Assembly: GCA_964384375.1 (NCBI GenBank)
Contig: CAYLLN010000001.1
Location: 1-64,000, forward strand
DNA length: 64,000 bases
Direction: 5' to 3'
DNA from: CAYLLN01 sp964384375
GTDB taxonomy: Bacteria; Planctomycetota; Planctomycetia; Pirellulales; Pirellulaceae
The notes beneath the pieces were generated by a model. It did no database searches and was not told the origin of the DNA. It saw only the letters and a program-made list of their open reading frames with translations. Shown piece after piece: positions 34,072 through 42,161 of this stretch. Position numbers and translations under genes: made by a program. The first letter of the stretch is position 1, and each line of letters starts with the position of its first letter.

Positions 34072-34221
34072 GGTTCGTTCCGTTCGAGAGGGAGTCGTAA
34101 CCTCGAATTCTACCGCGATTCCGGTCGCATCGCCGCGTCCCCATCGCCTTGTGAGGCCCTCCGCGGATGCGTAAAATCGTTTGCTGGCTAAGGAGTCCTT
34201 GTTCTACACCCCAGGGAAGGC

Positions 34222-35163
34222 ATGCCGCGCAAGGTCATTATCGATTGCGATCCGGGCATCGACGATGCCGTCGCCCTGACGATGGCCCTGTTCGACCCGC
34301 GACTGGAAGTCGTCGCGGTCACTGCCGTCGCAGGCAACGTCTCAGCCGAGCAGGCGACACTCAACGTCCAGGCGATCGTCGAACAGCTCGACCCGCCGCG
34401 TTATCCGCGACTGGGCGCAGCGACGCCTCCGGATACGGAACCGTACATCGACTCGCGCCACTTGCACGGGGCGGATGGCCTGGGAAACACCGGTTTGGCC
34501 GTTTCCAAACTCGCCCGACAGCATCCATCCGAGAAACTGATCGCCGACGAAATTCGGGCGGCGCCTGGCGAGGTGACGCTCCTCTGCCTGGGTCCGCTGA
34601 CAAACGTCGCCCGCGCCTTGGCCCGCGATTCAGAGTTGCTTTCGCTCCTCGGCCGCGTCGTGATCATGGGGGGGAGCGTCAAATGCATCGGCAATGTGAC
34701 CGCGGCTGCCGAGTTCAATATCTATTGCGATCCAACGAGTGCCCGCGATGTGTTTCGCTCGCCCACCACGAAGACGCTCATTCCGCTCGACGTGACCGAT
34801 CGCGTCCTCTGGTCCCTCGACCTATTGCATAAGTTGCCCGATGAAGCGACCCGCGCCGGCCGACTCCTCAAGAAGACGCTGCCGCACCTGTTTCGCACGT
34901 ATCGGCAGGAGTTGGGCTTGGAACGGATCGATCTGCCCGATGCGGTCGCCGTCGTCGCGATGCTGCATCCGGAGCTATTTCAGACGACCGAGCTGACGGG
35001 GGACGTGGAAACGACTGGCGAACTGAGCCTGGGAGCGACCATCTTCGATCGTCGCCCCAATGCACCCCGCCGAGCCGACATCGAAGTCGCCCTGGAAGTC
35101 GATGCGGCCGCCGTCGCCGATTGCATCGTCCGCTCGCTGGCCGAAGCAGGCCGGCAGACCTAG
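34222..35163 (+). CDS. Inosine/uridine-preferring nucleoside hydrolase
   Basis: 313 residues. The family hallmark Ca2+-binding motif DCDPGIDDAVAL is at residue ~8. It is followed by AVAGNVSAEQATLN, HGADGLGNTGL, ITLLCLGPLTNVA-like ELLSLL spacing, GRVVIMGGSVKCIGNVTAAAEFNIYCDPTSAR (the conserved NxxxDPxAA-like region), and TPLDVTDRV-like IPLDVTDRVLW. It hydrolyses the N-glycosidic bond of nucleosides for purine/pyrimidine salvage. It is cytoplasmic, and nucleobase preference cannot be told. It is divergent from trpD. Confidence 0.93.
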   Translation: MPRKVIIDCDPGIDDAVALTMALFDPRLEVVAVTAVAGNVSAEQATLNVQAIVEQLDPPRYPRLGAATPPDTEPYIDSRHLHGADGLGNTGLAVSKLARQHPSEKLIADEIRAAPGEVTLLCLGPLTNVARALARDSELLSLLGRVVIMGGSVKCIGNVTAAAEFNIYCDPTSARDVFRSPTTKTLIPLDVTDRVLWSLDLLHKLPDEATRAGRLLKKTLPHLFRTYRQELGLERIDLPDAVAVVAMLHPELFQTTELTGDVETTGELSLGATIFDRRPNAPRRADIEVALEVDAAAVADCIVRSLAEAGRQT

Positions 35164-35263
35164 GCTCCGGAGAGATTCTCTTTCCTCGCTCGCTTGTTTG
35201 CGTTCCCTCCTCTGGACAAAATAGGCCAGAAGTTTCATCTCTCTCTAGCTTGAGGCACTCTCC

Positions 35264-36226
35264 ATGCGCTGGTATTCGATCGCCATGTCCACTTTCGTCC
35301 TGTTCGCGTACGCATTGGCCATTGCTGCCGATCCGGCCTTCACAGATCCAAAGGAAGCCGGTCCAGATTTTGCCGTGCAAGGGGAATACGTGGGCGAGGC
35401 CGGCGACGACAAATGGGGCGCACAAGTGATCGCCCTGGGGGACGGCAAGTTTTCGCTCGTCGGCTACGCGGGCGGATTGCCCGGCGAAGGATGGAGCAAG
35501 GGGGGCGAGCAGCGAATGGCCGAAGGAGAACTGAAGGGAGACACGGCGACGCTCAAGGGGGACACGTTCAGCGTCTCGATCAAAGATGGAGTGTTAACGG
35601 TACTCAACGGCGAAGGGGAGAAGATCGGCGAACTCAAGAAGGTGGAACGGAAGAGCCCGACGCTCGGCGCAAAGCCGCCGAAAGGGGCGAAGGTTCTCTT
35701 CGACGGCACGACTGCCGATAACTTCGAGAACGGCAAGATCGTTGAAGAGAACCTGCTGGCCGCCAGCAATCCGGTGAGCAAGCTAAAGATGGGGGATCAC
35801 ACGCTGCATCTCGAGTTCCGCACGCCGTTCATGCCGAAGTCGCGCGGCCAGGGGCGCGGTAACAGCGGCGTCTATCCTCAGGGAAGGTACGAAATCCAGG
35901 TGCTCGATAGCTTCGGACTGGAAGGGAAGAACAATGAGTGCGGCGGCATCTACACCGTGGCCGAGCCGGCTGTGAACATGTGCCTGCCGCCGCTCGCGTG
36001 GCAGACCTACGACATCGAGTTCACCGCCGCCAAGTACGAAGGAGACAAGAAAGTCGCCAACGCCCGCGCGACGGTGAAGCACAACGGCGTCGTCATTCAC
36101 GACAACGTCGATCTCAAGGACGGTACGCCGGGCAAGGACAAGGAGGGGCCGAGCAAGAACAGCCTCTACCTGCAAGACCACGGCAACCCGGTGGTGTTCC
36201 GAAATATCTGGGTGGTCGAAAAGTAG
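35264..36226 (+). CDS. Exported DUF1080 protein, paralogue
   Basis: 320 residues with a signal peptide (MRWYSIAMSTFVLFAYALAI). The same two-part layout as the protein at 31968 is visible: a small domain with FAVQGEYVGEAGDDKWGAQVIAL and YAGGLPGEGW, then the DUF1080 fold with LHLEFRTPFMP, RGNSGVYPQGRYEIQVLDSFG, NECGGIYTVAEPAVNMCLPPL and VVFRNIWVVEK. The first domain is slightly shorter. An ATG 8 codons later is a possible alternative start. It is separated from the first copy by trpD and the nucleoside hydrolase. Confidence 0.88.
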   Translation: MRWYSIAMSTFVLFAYALAIAADPAFTDPKEAGPDFAVQGEYVGEAGDDKWGAQVIALGDGKFSLVGYAGGLPGEGWSKGGEQRMAEGELKGDTATLKGDTFSVSIKDGVLTVLNGEGEKIGELKKVERKSPTLGAKPPKGAKVLFDGTTADNFENGKIVEENLLAASNPVSKLKMGDHTLHLEFRTPFMPKSRGQGRGNSGVYPQGRYEIQVLDSFGLEGKNNECGGIYTVAEPAVNMCLPPLAWQTYDIEFTAAKYEGDKKVANARATVKHNGVVIHDNVDLKDGTPGKDKEGPSKNSLYLQDHGNPVVFRNIWVVEK

Positions 36227-36237
36227 TCCGCGTGCAG

Positions 36238-38274
36238 CTATGTCAGCAGTTTCGCCGCATGCTGCGATTGGCATGCGGAGACGACTGCGTCGCGGATCGC
36301 ATCAGCTTCGGGACCGGTGAGCGTCCGGTCCTTGGGGCGCAACGTGAGCGAGAACAGCAGCCGCTTCACGCCGGGACCGTCTTTGGCAGGGTCGCGGTAC
36401 GTGTCGAGATACTCGAGTCGTTCGAGATTCGGGCCTGCGGATGAACGGACCGTCGTCGCCAATTCCCCCCAGTGGACCGCTTCCGCCACGATCAGGTTGA
36501 TGTCGCGGCTGATGGTCGGGAAATCGCTTTGCTCGGCGTATTTCGTCGTCAGTTGGGCAAGCTTGATCAGCACGCCCAGGTCGAGTTCCAGAATCGTCGT
36601 TGAGCCACGAATACCGAACGACTTGAGGCCGCCCGGCGAAACGTCGCCGAGAAAGCCGAGCCTGGAGCCGCCGACCTTTAATTCCACAGCCTGACCAGCC
36701 ACTAGCAGCGTGTGCGAGAAATCGACCAACTCCAGCGGCTGGTGGATATGTAGCGAGGCAAGCAGCGCCTCGACAACGCCTTTCACGGCCAGGAACCCCT
36801 GTCCGCTGACGGCTGCCAGCGTCAGTTGCTCATTGGGCAACTCGCCGGGACGCGGCAGGTAGATACGGGCTGTCTCGAACAGTTCGATCACCGGATTGCT
36901 GAGCGATTCATTGATCCGCCGGGCATCGAGCAGACTCGGTACGAGACTCCGCCGCAGCCGATCAGCCCCTTCGAGGAGCGGCGTGTTGGCAGTGAGGGCC
37001 GGCGCATCGGTCCAGGGGCTGAACGCCGCCGACCACCGCTCCGGCACGACGCTCGCCGTCATCGCCTCGTCAAAACCGCCGGCGGTCATCACTTGCCGCA
37101 CTTTCACCATGACACGATCGCTATCGCTCTTGTGCGAGGCCGCCATTGGCACGCGGGCGTTCTCAGGAATCTTGTCGTAGCCGTGAACGCGGGCGACCTC
37201 TTCGACCAGATCGATCTCGCGCGACAGATCGCGACGCCAGCTTGGAGGCACGGTGCTCAGGCCCGCGGCGTCGTGACCCTTCTCCTGGCAGCCAAGTGCC
37301 GACAGAATCTTGCGAACCGCCTCGCCCGGCACATCGATCCCCAGAATCCGCTTCAGTTGCGACAGTCGCAGAACGATCGGCTCACGCGGCGCTCGAGCCG
37401 GACCAACGTCGATTACTCCCTCGACCAGTTCGCCGCCGGCGTGTTTGAGAATAAGCTCGCAGCACCGGCGGCTGGCCCAATCGACCCATTCGGGATCGGT
37501 GCCGCGCTCAAAGCGATACGACGACGGGCTATGTAGCTTCAGCTTGCGGGCGGTCGAGCGAATCGACAATGGTGCGAACTGGGCCGATTCGATCAGCACG
37601 TCGGTCGTGGTCGGCGAAACCTCCGTGTCGGCTCCGCCCATGACGCCCCCCAGGGCAACCGGACGCGAGGCGTCGGCAATGACGCACATTTCCGGATCGA
37701 GCGTGTAGGACTTGTGGTCGATGGCCTCGAATTGCTCGCCTGCGGTGGCACGGCGGACGATGATCTTGCGGCCGGCGAGCTTCTGAAAATCGAACGCGTG
37801 CAGCGGCTGGCCGCACTCCATGAGCACGTAATTCGTGATATCGACGACGTTGTTGATCACAGGCTGGCCGATGGTTGCCAGCCGCACCGCCATCTGCGTT
37901 GGCGACGGTTTGATCTTCACGCCCCGAATGAGGCGGGCTGTGTATCGCGGGCAAAGGTCCGGGCAATCGACCGTGACGCTGGTGTAGTTCCGCACGTCGT
38001 CAGCAATGCGGCCCGCGGTTTGATCGACGGCCGACAAGGCTGGTTCCGCGACATTCAGCGGCAAACCGGTGAGCACAGCCGCCTCGCGGGCAATTCCGAT
38101 GTGGCCGAGGCAGTCGGGCCGGTTGCTCGTCACCTCCAGGTCGATGATGACGTCGCTCCCCAGTTCCTCGGTCGATTCGAGGTTGAGCCCCGCCATCATC
38201 AGACGCTGGACGACCTCACCGACGGGCATCGCCAGCGGGACGTAGTCTTTCAGCCAGTTCCAGGAGACGATCAT
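36238..38274 (-). CDS. pheT: Phenylalanyl-tRNA synthetase beta subunit, short form
   Basis: 678 residues, against ~790-800 in E. coli. After the N-terminal MIVSWNWLKDYVPL and AGLNLE, the EMAP-II-like tRNA-binding module is absent and the protein goes straight to VIIDLEVTSNRPDCLGH. The B3/B4 editing region (CPRYTARLIRGVKI, INNVVDITNYVLMECGQPLHAFD, ALGGVMGG), B5 (LRLSQLKRILGI, VPPSWRRDLSREIDLVEEVARVHGYDKIP) and the C-terminal anticodon-binding FDX-ACB domain are present. Several lineages have the short form. It follows pheS, separated by 26 bp containing three heptamer repeats. Confidence 0.95.
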   Translation of the reverse strand: MIVSWNWLKDYVPLAMPVGEVVQRLMMAGLNLESTEELGSDVIIDLEVTSNRPDCLGHIGIAREAAVLTGLPLNVAEPALSAVDQTAGRIADDVRNYTSVTVDCPDLCPRYTARLIRGVKIKPSPTQMAVRLATIGQPVINNVVDITNYVLMECGQPLHAFDFQKLAGRKIIVRRATAGEQFEAIDHKSYTLDPEMCVIADASRPVALGGVMGGADTEVSPTTTDVLIESAQFAPLSIRSTARKLKLHSPSSYRFERGTDPEWVDWASRRCCELILKHAGGELVEGVIDVGPARAPREPIVLRLSQLKRILGIDVPGEAVRKILSALGCQEKGHDAAGLSTVPPSWRRDLSREIDLVEEVARVHGYDKIPENARVPMAASHKSDSDRVMVKVRQVMTAGGFDEAMTASVVPERWSAAFSPWTDAPALTANTPLLEGADRLRRSLVPSLLDARRINESLSNPVIELFETARIYLPRPGELPNEQLTLAAVSGQGFLAVKGVVEALLASLHIHQPLELVDFSHTLLVAGQAVELKVGGSRLGFLGDVSPGGLKSFGIRGSTTILELDLGVLIKLAQLTTKYAEQSDFPTISRDINLIVAEAVHWGELATTVRSSAGPNLERLEYLDTYRDPAKDGPGVKRLLFSLTLRPKDRTLTGPEADAIRDAVVSACQSQHAAKLLT

Positions 38275-38280
38275 GGAAGC

Positions 38281-38301
38281 GCGGAATGCGGAGTGCGGAG
38301 T
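38281..38301 (+). repeat. Heptanucleotide tandem array (GCGGAGT type)
   Basis: Three 7-bp units (GCGGAAT, GCGGAGT, GCGGAGT) fill most of the pheS-pheT spacer and touch the pheS stop codon. Confidence 0.75.
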
Positions 38302-39413
38302 TAGAACTGATGCAGAAAACGGACGTCGTTCTTATACAGCTCGCGGATGTCGGTGATACCGTGACGGCGCATGCAGAGCCGCTCGATCCCCAAGCCGAAC
38401 GCAAAACCGCTCACTTCTTCGGGATCGTAGCCGACGGCTCGCAGCACGTTCGGATCGACCATTCCCGCGCCGCCGAATTCCATCCAGCGGTCGTTCCAGT
38501 GCATGTCGGCTTCAACGCTTGGCTCGGTGAAGGGGAAGAAGGACGGGCGAAACCGGACATGAACGTCGCCGCCGAGATAGCTCGTGGCGAACATCCGGAG
38601 CACGCTCTTCAAGTCCGCCATCGTCACGTTCCGATCGACGAGAAGGCCCTCGATCTGATGGAACATCGGATAGTGCGTCGCGTCAGCCGCATCGGGCCGA
38701 TACACGCGACCGAGCGAAATCACCCGCACGGGCGGCGGCTGGTGCTCCATCACGCGGATTTGGACGGTGCTCGTTTGGCTGCGGAGGAGGAGGGGCGAGC
38801 GGGAGGAGTCCTTGCCAGGCGAGCGGGAGGCGTTAGCCTCCCGATGGTTTGGTAGTTCGGAGGAGGTCACATCATCGGCCAGCTTACGCTGGCCGCTCGC
38901 CGAGGCGCCCACCGACAAGTAAAAATTCTCCAGCGGGTCCCGCGCCGGATGCTCGGCTGGAATGTTGAGCGCCTCAAAGTTGTGCCACTCGTCCTCGATC
39001 TCTGGCCCTTCGGCCACCGAGAAACCGAGTCGGCCCATGATGTCTTTCAGTTCTTCGATCGTCTGCGTGATGGGGTGCAATCGACCAAGACGAAGCGGCT
39101 TGCCGGGGAGCGTCGGATCGAATTGAGGGCCTCCCTTCGCGGTCGTGGGAGTTGCAGCAATTCGTACTTTCGCGGCTTCGAGGGCCGCTTCGAGCGCGGC
39201 CTTCACCTCGTTCAGCCGCTTGCCGGCTGCTGGCTTGTCATCCTTGCCGACGGCACCGAGCCCCTTCTGTACGGCCTTCATCCGCCCTTTGGCGGCGCCG
39301 AGAAACTCGATGCGCGCTGCTTCGACGGCCGCATCGTCGGACGCGGCGTCGAATGCCTGGCCAGCATCGGCGACGAGCAAATCCAGATCGGCAAGGAATT
39401 GGGCGAGGGACAT
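38301..39413 (-). CDS. pheS: Phenylalanyl-tRNA synthetase alpha subunit with repeat-derived insertion
   Basis: 370 residues from the ATG beginning MSLAQFLADLDLL; the family is usually ~330-345. The N-terminal coiled coil is followed by the class-II core: HPITQTIEELKDIMGRLGF, GPEIEDEWHNFEALNIPAEHPARD, LLLRSQTSTVQIRVME, RVYRPDAADATHYPMFHQIEG, FRPSFFPFTEPSVEADM, FGLGIERLCMRRHGITDIR. Between NFYLS and LLLRSQTS are about 40 extra residues rich in Ser/Arg/Asn (about 130 bp, 38787-38916). They correspond exactly to two and a half copies of the TCATCGG/CGCTCGCC repeat. The insertion keeps frame, and motifs 2 and 3 are intact, so the enzyme is probably functional. Confidence 0.95.
   Translation of the reverse strand: MSLAQFLADLDLLVADAGQAFDAASDDAAVEAARIEFLGAAKGRMKAVQKGLGAVGKDDKPAAGKRLNEVKAALEAALEAAKVRIAATPTTAKGGPQFDPTLPGKPLRLGRLHPITQTIEELKDIMGRLGFSVAEGPEIEDEWHNFEALNIPAEHPARDPLENFYLSVGASASGQRKLADDVTSSELPNHREANASRSPGKDSSRSPLLLRSQTSTVQIRVMEHQPPPVRVISLGRVYRPDAADATHYPMFHQIEGLLVDRNVTMADLKSVLRMFATSYLGGDVHVRFRPSFFPFTEPSVEADMHWNDRWMEFGGAGMVDPNVLRAVGYDPEEVSGFAFGLGIERLCMRRHGITDIRELYKNDVRFLHQF
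38794..38806 (-). repeat. Partial TCATCGG/CGCTCGCC repeat inside pheS
   Basis: GGCGAGCGGGAGG, the conserved end plus one stem arm, without the second arm. It is identical to the start of the full copy 24 bases further on. Confidence 0.6.
38818..38847 (-). repeat. TCATCGG/CGCTCGCC repeat inside pheS, copy 2
   Basis: Reads GGCGAGC, then GGGAGGC and GCCTCCC arms around GTTA, then GATGG. It is translated in frame as part of the extra PheS segment. Confidence 0.85.
38872..38901 (+). repeat. TCATCGG/CGCTCGCC repeat inside pheS, copy 3
   Basis: Ends are conserved (TCATCGG, CCGCTCGCC), but the stem is GGCCAGC...GCTGGCC instead of GGGAGGC...GCCTCCC, a compensated change that preserves pairing. It is inverted relative to copy 2. 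Confidence 0.85.
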
Positions 39414-39473
39414 GACAGTGCACCTGATGACAGTGCCGCTGGTCGCGGGCGATGCCGCTTTGGAAGAACACGC

Positions 39474-39502
39474 CATCGGGAAGCTGACGCATCCCGCTCG
39501 CC
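39474..39502 (+). repeat. TCATCGG/CGCTCGCC repeat, copy 4
   Basis: CATCGGGA...TCCCGCTCGCC with a GCTGACGC centre, in the spacer between rplT and pheS. Confidence 0.8.
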
Positions 39503-39505
39503 GGC

Positions 39506-39862
39506 TTAGATCCCCAGCGCCTTCTTCACCTGCGCCACCACCGCATCGAACGCCGCCGGATCGGCAACGGCGATCTCCGACAGGCTCTTGCGGTCGAGCT
39601 CGATCTTGGCGAGCTCCAAACCAGCGATGAACTGGCTGTAACGCAGGTCGCGCTCGCGGCAGGCGGCGCTGAGACGGGTGATCCAGAGGCGGCGGAATTC
39701 ACGCTTTTTGACGCGGCGGTCGCGATACGCGAACTTGCCGGCGCGAACCAGCGTTTCCTTCACCGTCCGCAGCAGTTTGCGACGGCCGCCAACGTAACCC
39801 TTGGCTCGCTTGAATAGCCGCTTCTTCGCCTGAGTGGTGGCGGCCCCTTTACGTGCACGCAT
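39506..39862 (-). CDS. rplT: 50S ribosomal protein L20
   Basis: 118 residues. L20 binds 23S rRNA domain II early in 50S assembly. Family sequence is clear: RMRARKGAATTQAKKR-type N-terminus, RLFKRAKGYVGGRRKLLRT, YRDRRVKKREFRRLWITRL, and YSQFIAGLELAKIELDRKSL. The N-terminus (MRARKGAATTQAKKRLF) differs from the usual MARVKRG by lacking one short basic stretch. It is the second gene of the rpmI-rplT-pheS-pheT operon. Confidence 0.97.
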   Translation of the reverse strand: MRARKGAATTQAKKRLFKRAKGYVGGRRKLLRTVKETLVRAGKFAYRDRRVKKREFRRLWITRLSAACRERDLRYSQFIAGLELAKIELDRKSLSEIAVADPAAFDAVVAQVKKALGI

Positions 39863-39979
39863 CGAACGAAATCCTTGTGGTTGGCACGGCCAGGCCCCCG
39901 AGTCAATCGCTCAGGTGTTATTGCCCGCGTGCGTGGGGCGGCCGGCTATCCGTGGATGCCAACCGCGGATCGTGTTGCG

Positions 39980-40183
39980 CTACAGGCTGTATTTGCCCAA
40001 AGCGGCCACGATCTGATGCGCCATCGCCTTGTCCATGACATCGGTCCGGCGCAAATTCCGGCGACGTTTCTTCGACATGCGCGAGGCCAAGTGGCTCGTG
40101 CCGGCAGCGCGGTGCTTCACCTTGCCGGTGGCCGTCAGGCGAAACCGTTTCTTCGTTCCCTTGTGGGTCTTCATTTTGGGCAT
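39980..40183 (-). CDS. rpmI: 50S ribosomal protein L35
   Basis: 67 residues starting MPKMKTHKGTKKRFRLT, a full-length L35 with the basic SKKRRRNLRR stretch near residue 37. The start is the ATG at 40183; upstream reading adds unrelated residues. It heads the rpmI-rplT-pheST operon. The usual first gene, infC, is not adjacent. The 117-bp rpmI-rplT spacer could hold an L20-type leader, but I cannot recognise one. Confidence 0.96.
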   Translation of the reverse strand: MPKMKTHKGTKKRFRLTATGKVKHRAAGTSHLASRMSKKRRRNLRRTDVMDKAMAHQIVAALGKYSL

Positions 40184-40481
40184 AGGACACCCGGCAGTCG
40201 AAATTCGGTCGCGGAAAGCCTTGTAGTATAGGGAGTAACGGCGAAGTGCGGAAGGGGCATTGGTGGGCGGTGGTAACACAGGCTGACCGAACGCATGGAT
40301 TCGCCCCTCATTTTAGAAAAGCGTGGCAACGCAAAGGCTCCCAGCTACCGTCGGCCCTCGATCGCGCTTGACCCGCTCCGGCAAGCAGCACAAACTACAG
40401 TGTTCTCCCCCATCGGCAGCGGAATGACCGATCACCGCTGCTCCCGCCGCACAAGACACTGCCTTTCCCACCGAGGTTCTC

Positions 40482-41765
40482 ATGCGTTTGCTGCCGGCAA
40501 TCCTCGCCATCGTCGCTCTGGCCATCATGGCGCCGTCCCTTCCGGCCGAGGACTGGCCACAGTGGCGCGGAGCAAAGCTCGACGGCATCAGTGGCGAGAA
40601 GGACTTGCCCACGAAATGGAGCGCCACCGAGGGCGTCCTCTGGAAGCTGCCGCTGCCAGGGCAAGCGGGCGCAACGCCAGTCGTCTTCGGCGACAAGATC
40701 TTTCTGACCAGCGTCGATGAATCGAACCTGATCCTGATGTGCGTCGGCACCGACGGCAAGGAACTGTGGCGGCAGACGATTGGTGCGGGAAACAAGGCAG
40801 TTCGGGACGACGAAGGGAACTACGCTTCGCCCTCGCCATGCACCGACGGCAAGCACGTCTGGACGCTCATGGGGACGGGCGAACTCGCCTGCTTCACGGT
40901 GGACGGCAAAGAGGTCTGGAAATTCAACGTGCAGGATCGCTACGGCCGGCTGAACATTCAGTTCGGCCTCGCCAGTTCGCCGGTGCTGGATAACGGCCGG
41001 CTCTATCTGCAACTGATTCACGGCGACGGAAACCCGGACACGCGCGAGGCCCGTGTCGTCTGCCTCGATGGAGTGACGGGGAATGAATTCTGGCAGGTCG
41101 AGCGGCCGAGCGACGGCCGCGTCGAATGCGAGCATTCTTACGCTTCGCCCGTGCTGTACCGCGACGGCGAGCGGGAATTCCTGCTCACGCACGGCAACGA
41201 CTACATCGTCGCTCACGATCTGAAGGACGGCCACGAGCTGTGGCGCTGCGGCGACCTGAATCCCAAGGGGAGCTACAACCAGACGCTCCGCTTCGTCGCG
41301 TCGCCAGTCGCCGTGCCGGGATTCATCGTGGTCCCGTCGGCCAAGAAGAAGGGGGTCTTGTGCCTCAAGCCCGATGGCACGGGGAACATCACCGACAAGG
41401 ATGAGTTCTCCTACTGGCGGTGGACCGACGGCACGCCGGATGTCCCCTCGCCACTCGTCGTCGATGGGATCGTCTATCTGTGCGATGAAGGTGGTTTGTT
41501 CACGGCGGCTGACGCCAAGACAGGCAACGTCCTCTACAAGAAGCAGCGGACCAGCGAAGGCCGACATCGGGCGAGCCCAGTCTATGCCGATGGCAACATC
41601 TATTCGATCGCTCGCGAAGGAACCGTGACTGTCGTCAAAGCGGGCAAAGAGTTCGAGATCGTGTCGCAGAACGACATGGGCGAGCCGATCACCGCCTCGC
41701 CGGTCATCGCCAATGGGCGGATCTACCTGCGATCGTTCAATGCTCTGTATGCGATTGGGAAGTGA
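40482..41765 (+). CDS. Exported PQQ-type beta-propeller protein
   Basis: 427 residues with a signal peptide (MRLLPAILAIVALAIMAPSL) and GAGG-like ribosome site upstream. Repeated W-type blades are visible: DWPQWRGAKLDGIS, GVLWKLPLPGQAGATPVVFGDKIFLTS, KELWRQTIG, SPVLDNGRLYLQLIHGDG, HELWRCGDL, TASPVIANGRIYLRSF. These match planctomycete outer-membrane-like PQQ repeat proteins (BamB-like fold). Cofactor binding is not shown. It is followed with no gap by the small membrane protein and sits near the DUF1080-esterase gene. Confidence 0.88.
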   Translation: MRLLPAILAIVALAIMAPSLPAEDWPQWRGAKLDGISGEKDLPTKWSATEGVLWKLPLPGQAGATPVVFGDKIFLTSVDESNLILMCVGTDGKELWRQTIGAGNKAVRDDEGNYASPSPCTDGKHVWTLMGTGELACFTVDGKEVWKFNVQDRYGRLNIQFGLASSPVLDNGRLYLQLIHGDGNPDTREARVVCLDGVTGNEFWQVERPSDGRVECEHSYASPVLYRDGEREFLLTHGNDYIVAHDLKDGHELWRCGDLNPKGSYNQTLRFVASPVAVPGFIVVPSAKKKGVLCLKPDGTGNITDKDEFSYWRWTDGTPDVPSPLVVDGIVYLCDEGGLFTAADAKTGNVLYKKQRTSEGRHRASPVYADGNIYSIAREGTVTVVKAGKEFEIVSQNDMGEPITASPVIANGRIYLRSFNALYAIGK

Positions 41766-42074
41766 ATGCGTCGCACGACTTTGGGGATTCTCGCGGTCTT
41801 CCTCCTGGTGGTTGGCCTCATCGTCGCCCTGCGTGGGCCGGAGGACGGTAGCGCGGCGGGCTTTGCCGGCGGATGCGTGCGCGTCGGCTTGATCCTCGGC
41901 GCCCTCTGGCTCGCCTGGCCGCAAATCATCGCCGGCATCAAGCGCCTGCCAGGGTGGGCGATCGGTTGGTTTGCAAAAGGAAGCCAGCAGCCACCCAAAC
42001 CCACAGAAGCACCAGCGGCAAACATTCCTCCGCCACCACCAGCCAAGCGGCCGCGGAGGCGGAGCAATTCGTAG
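41766..42074 (+). CDS. Small membrane protein with Pro-rich tail
   Basis: 102 residues, two hydrophobic segments (TTLGILAVFLLVVGLIVAL and AGGCVRVGLILGALWLAW), then a Pro/Ala-rich tail ending in a basic PAKRPRRRSNS. Its ATG follows the stop of the propeller gene directly, so they are coupled. The family is unknown. Confidence 0.65.
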   Translation: MRRTTLGILAVFLLVVGLIVALRGPEDGSAAGFAGGCVRVGLILGALWLAWPQIIAGIKRLPGWAIGWFAKGSQQPPKPTEAPAANIPPPPPAKRPRRRSNS

Positions 42075-42161
42075 TCACTCGGACGATTTGCTCCAGCTTG
42101 CGAACTCGCGTATCATCGTCCCCAGCCCGCCTCCCCTTCCTTCCCGCCCTCTGGTGCCACG

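Noticed and set aside
40395..41924. 509-residue open frame antisense to the PQQ propeller gene
   Set aside because: A shadow frame; composition is charge-rich and repetitive, and the opposite strand has a signal peptide and clear blade repeats.
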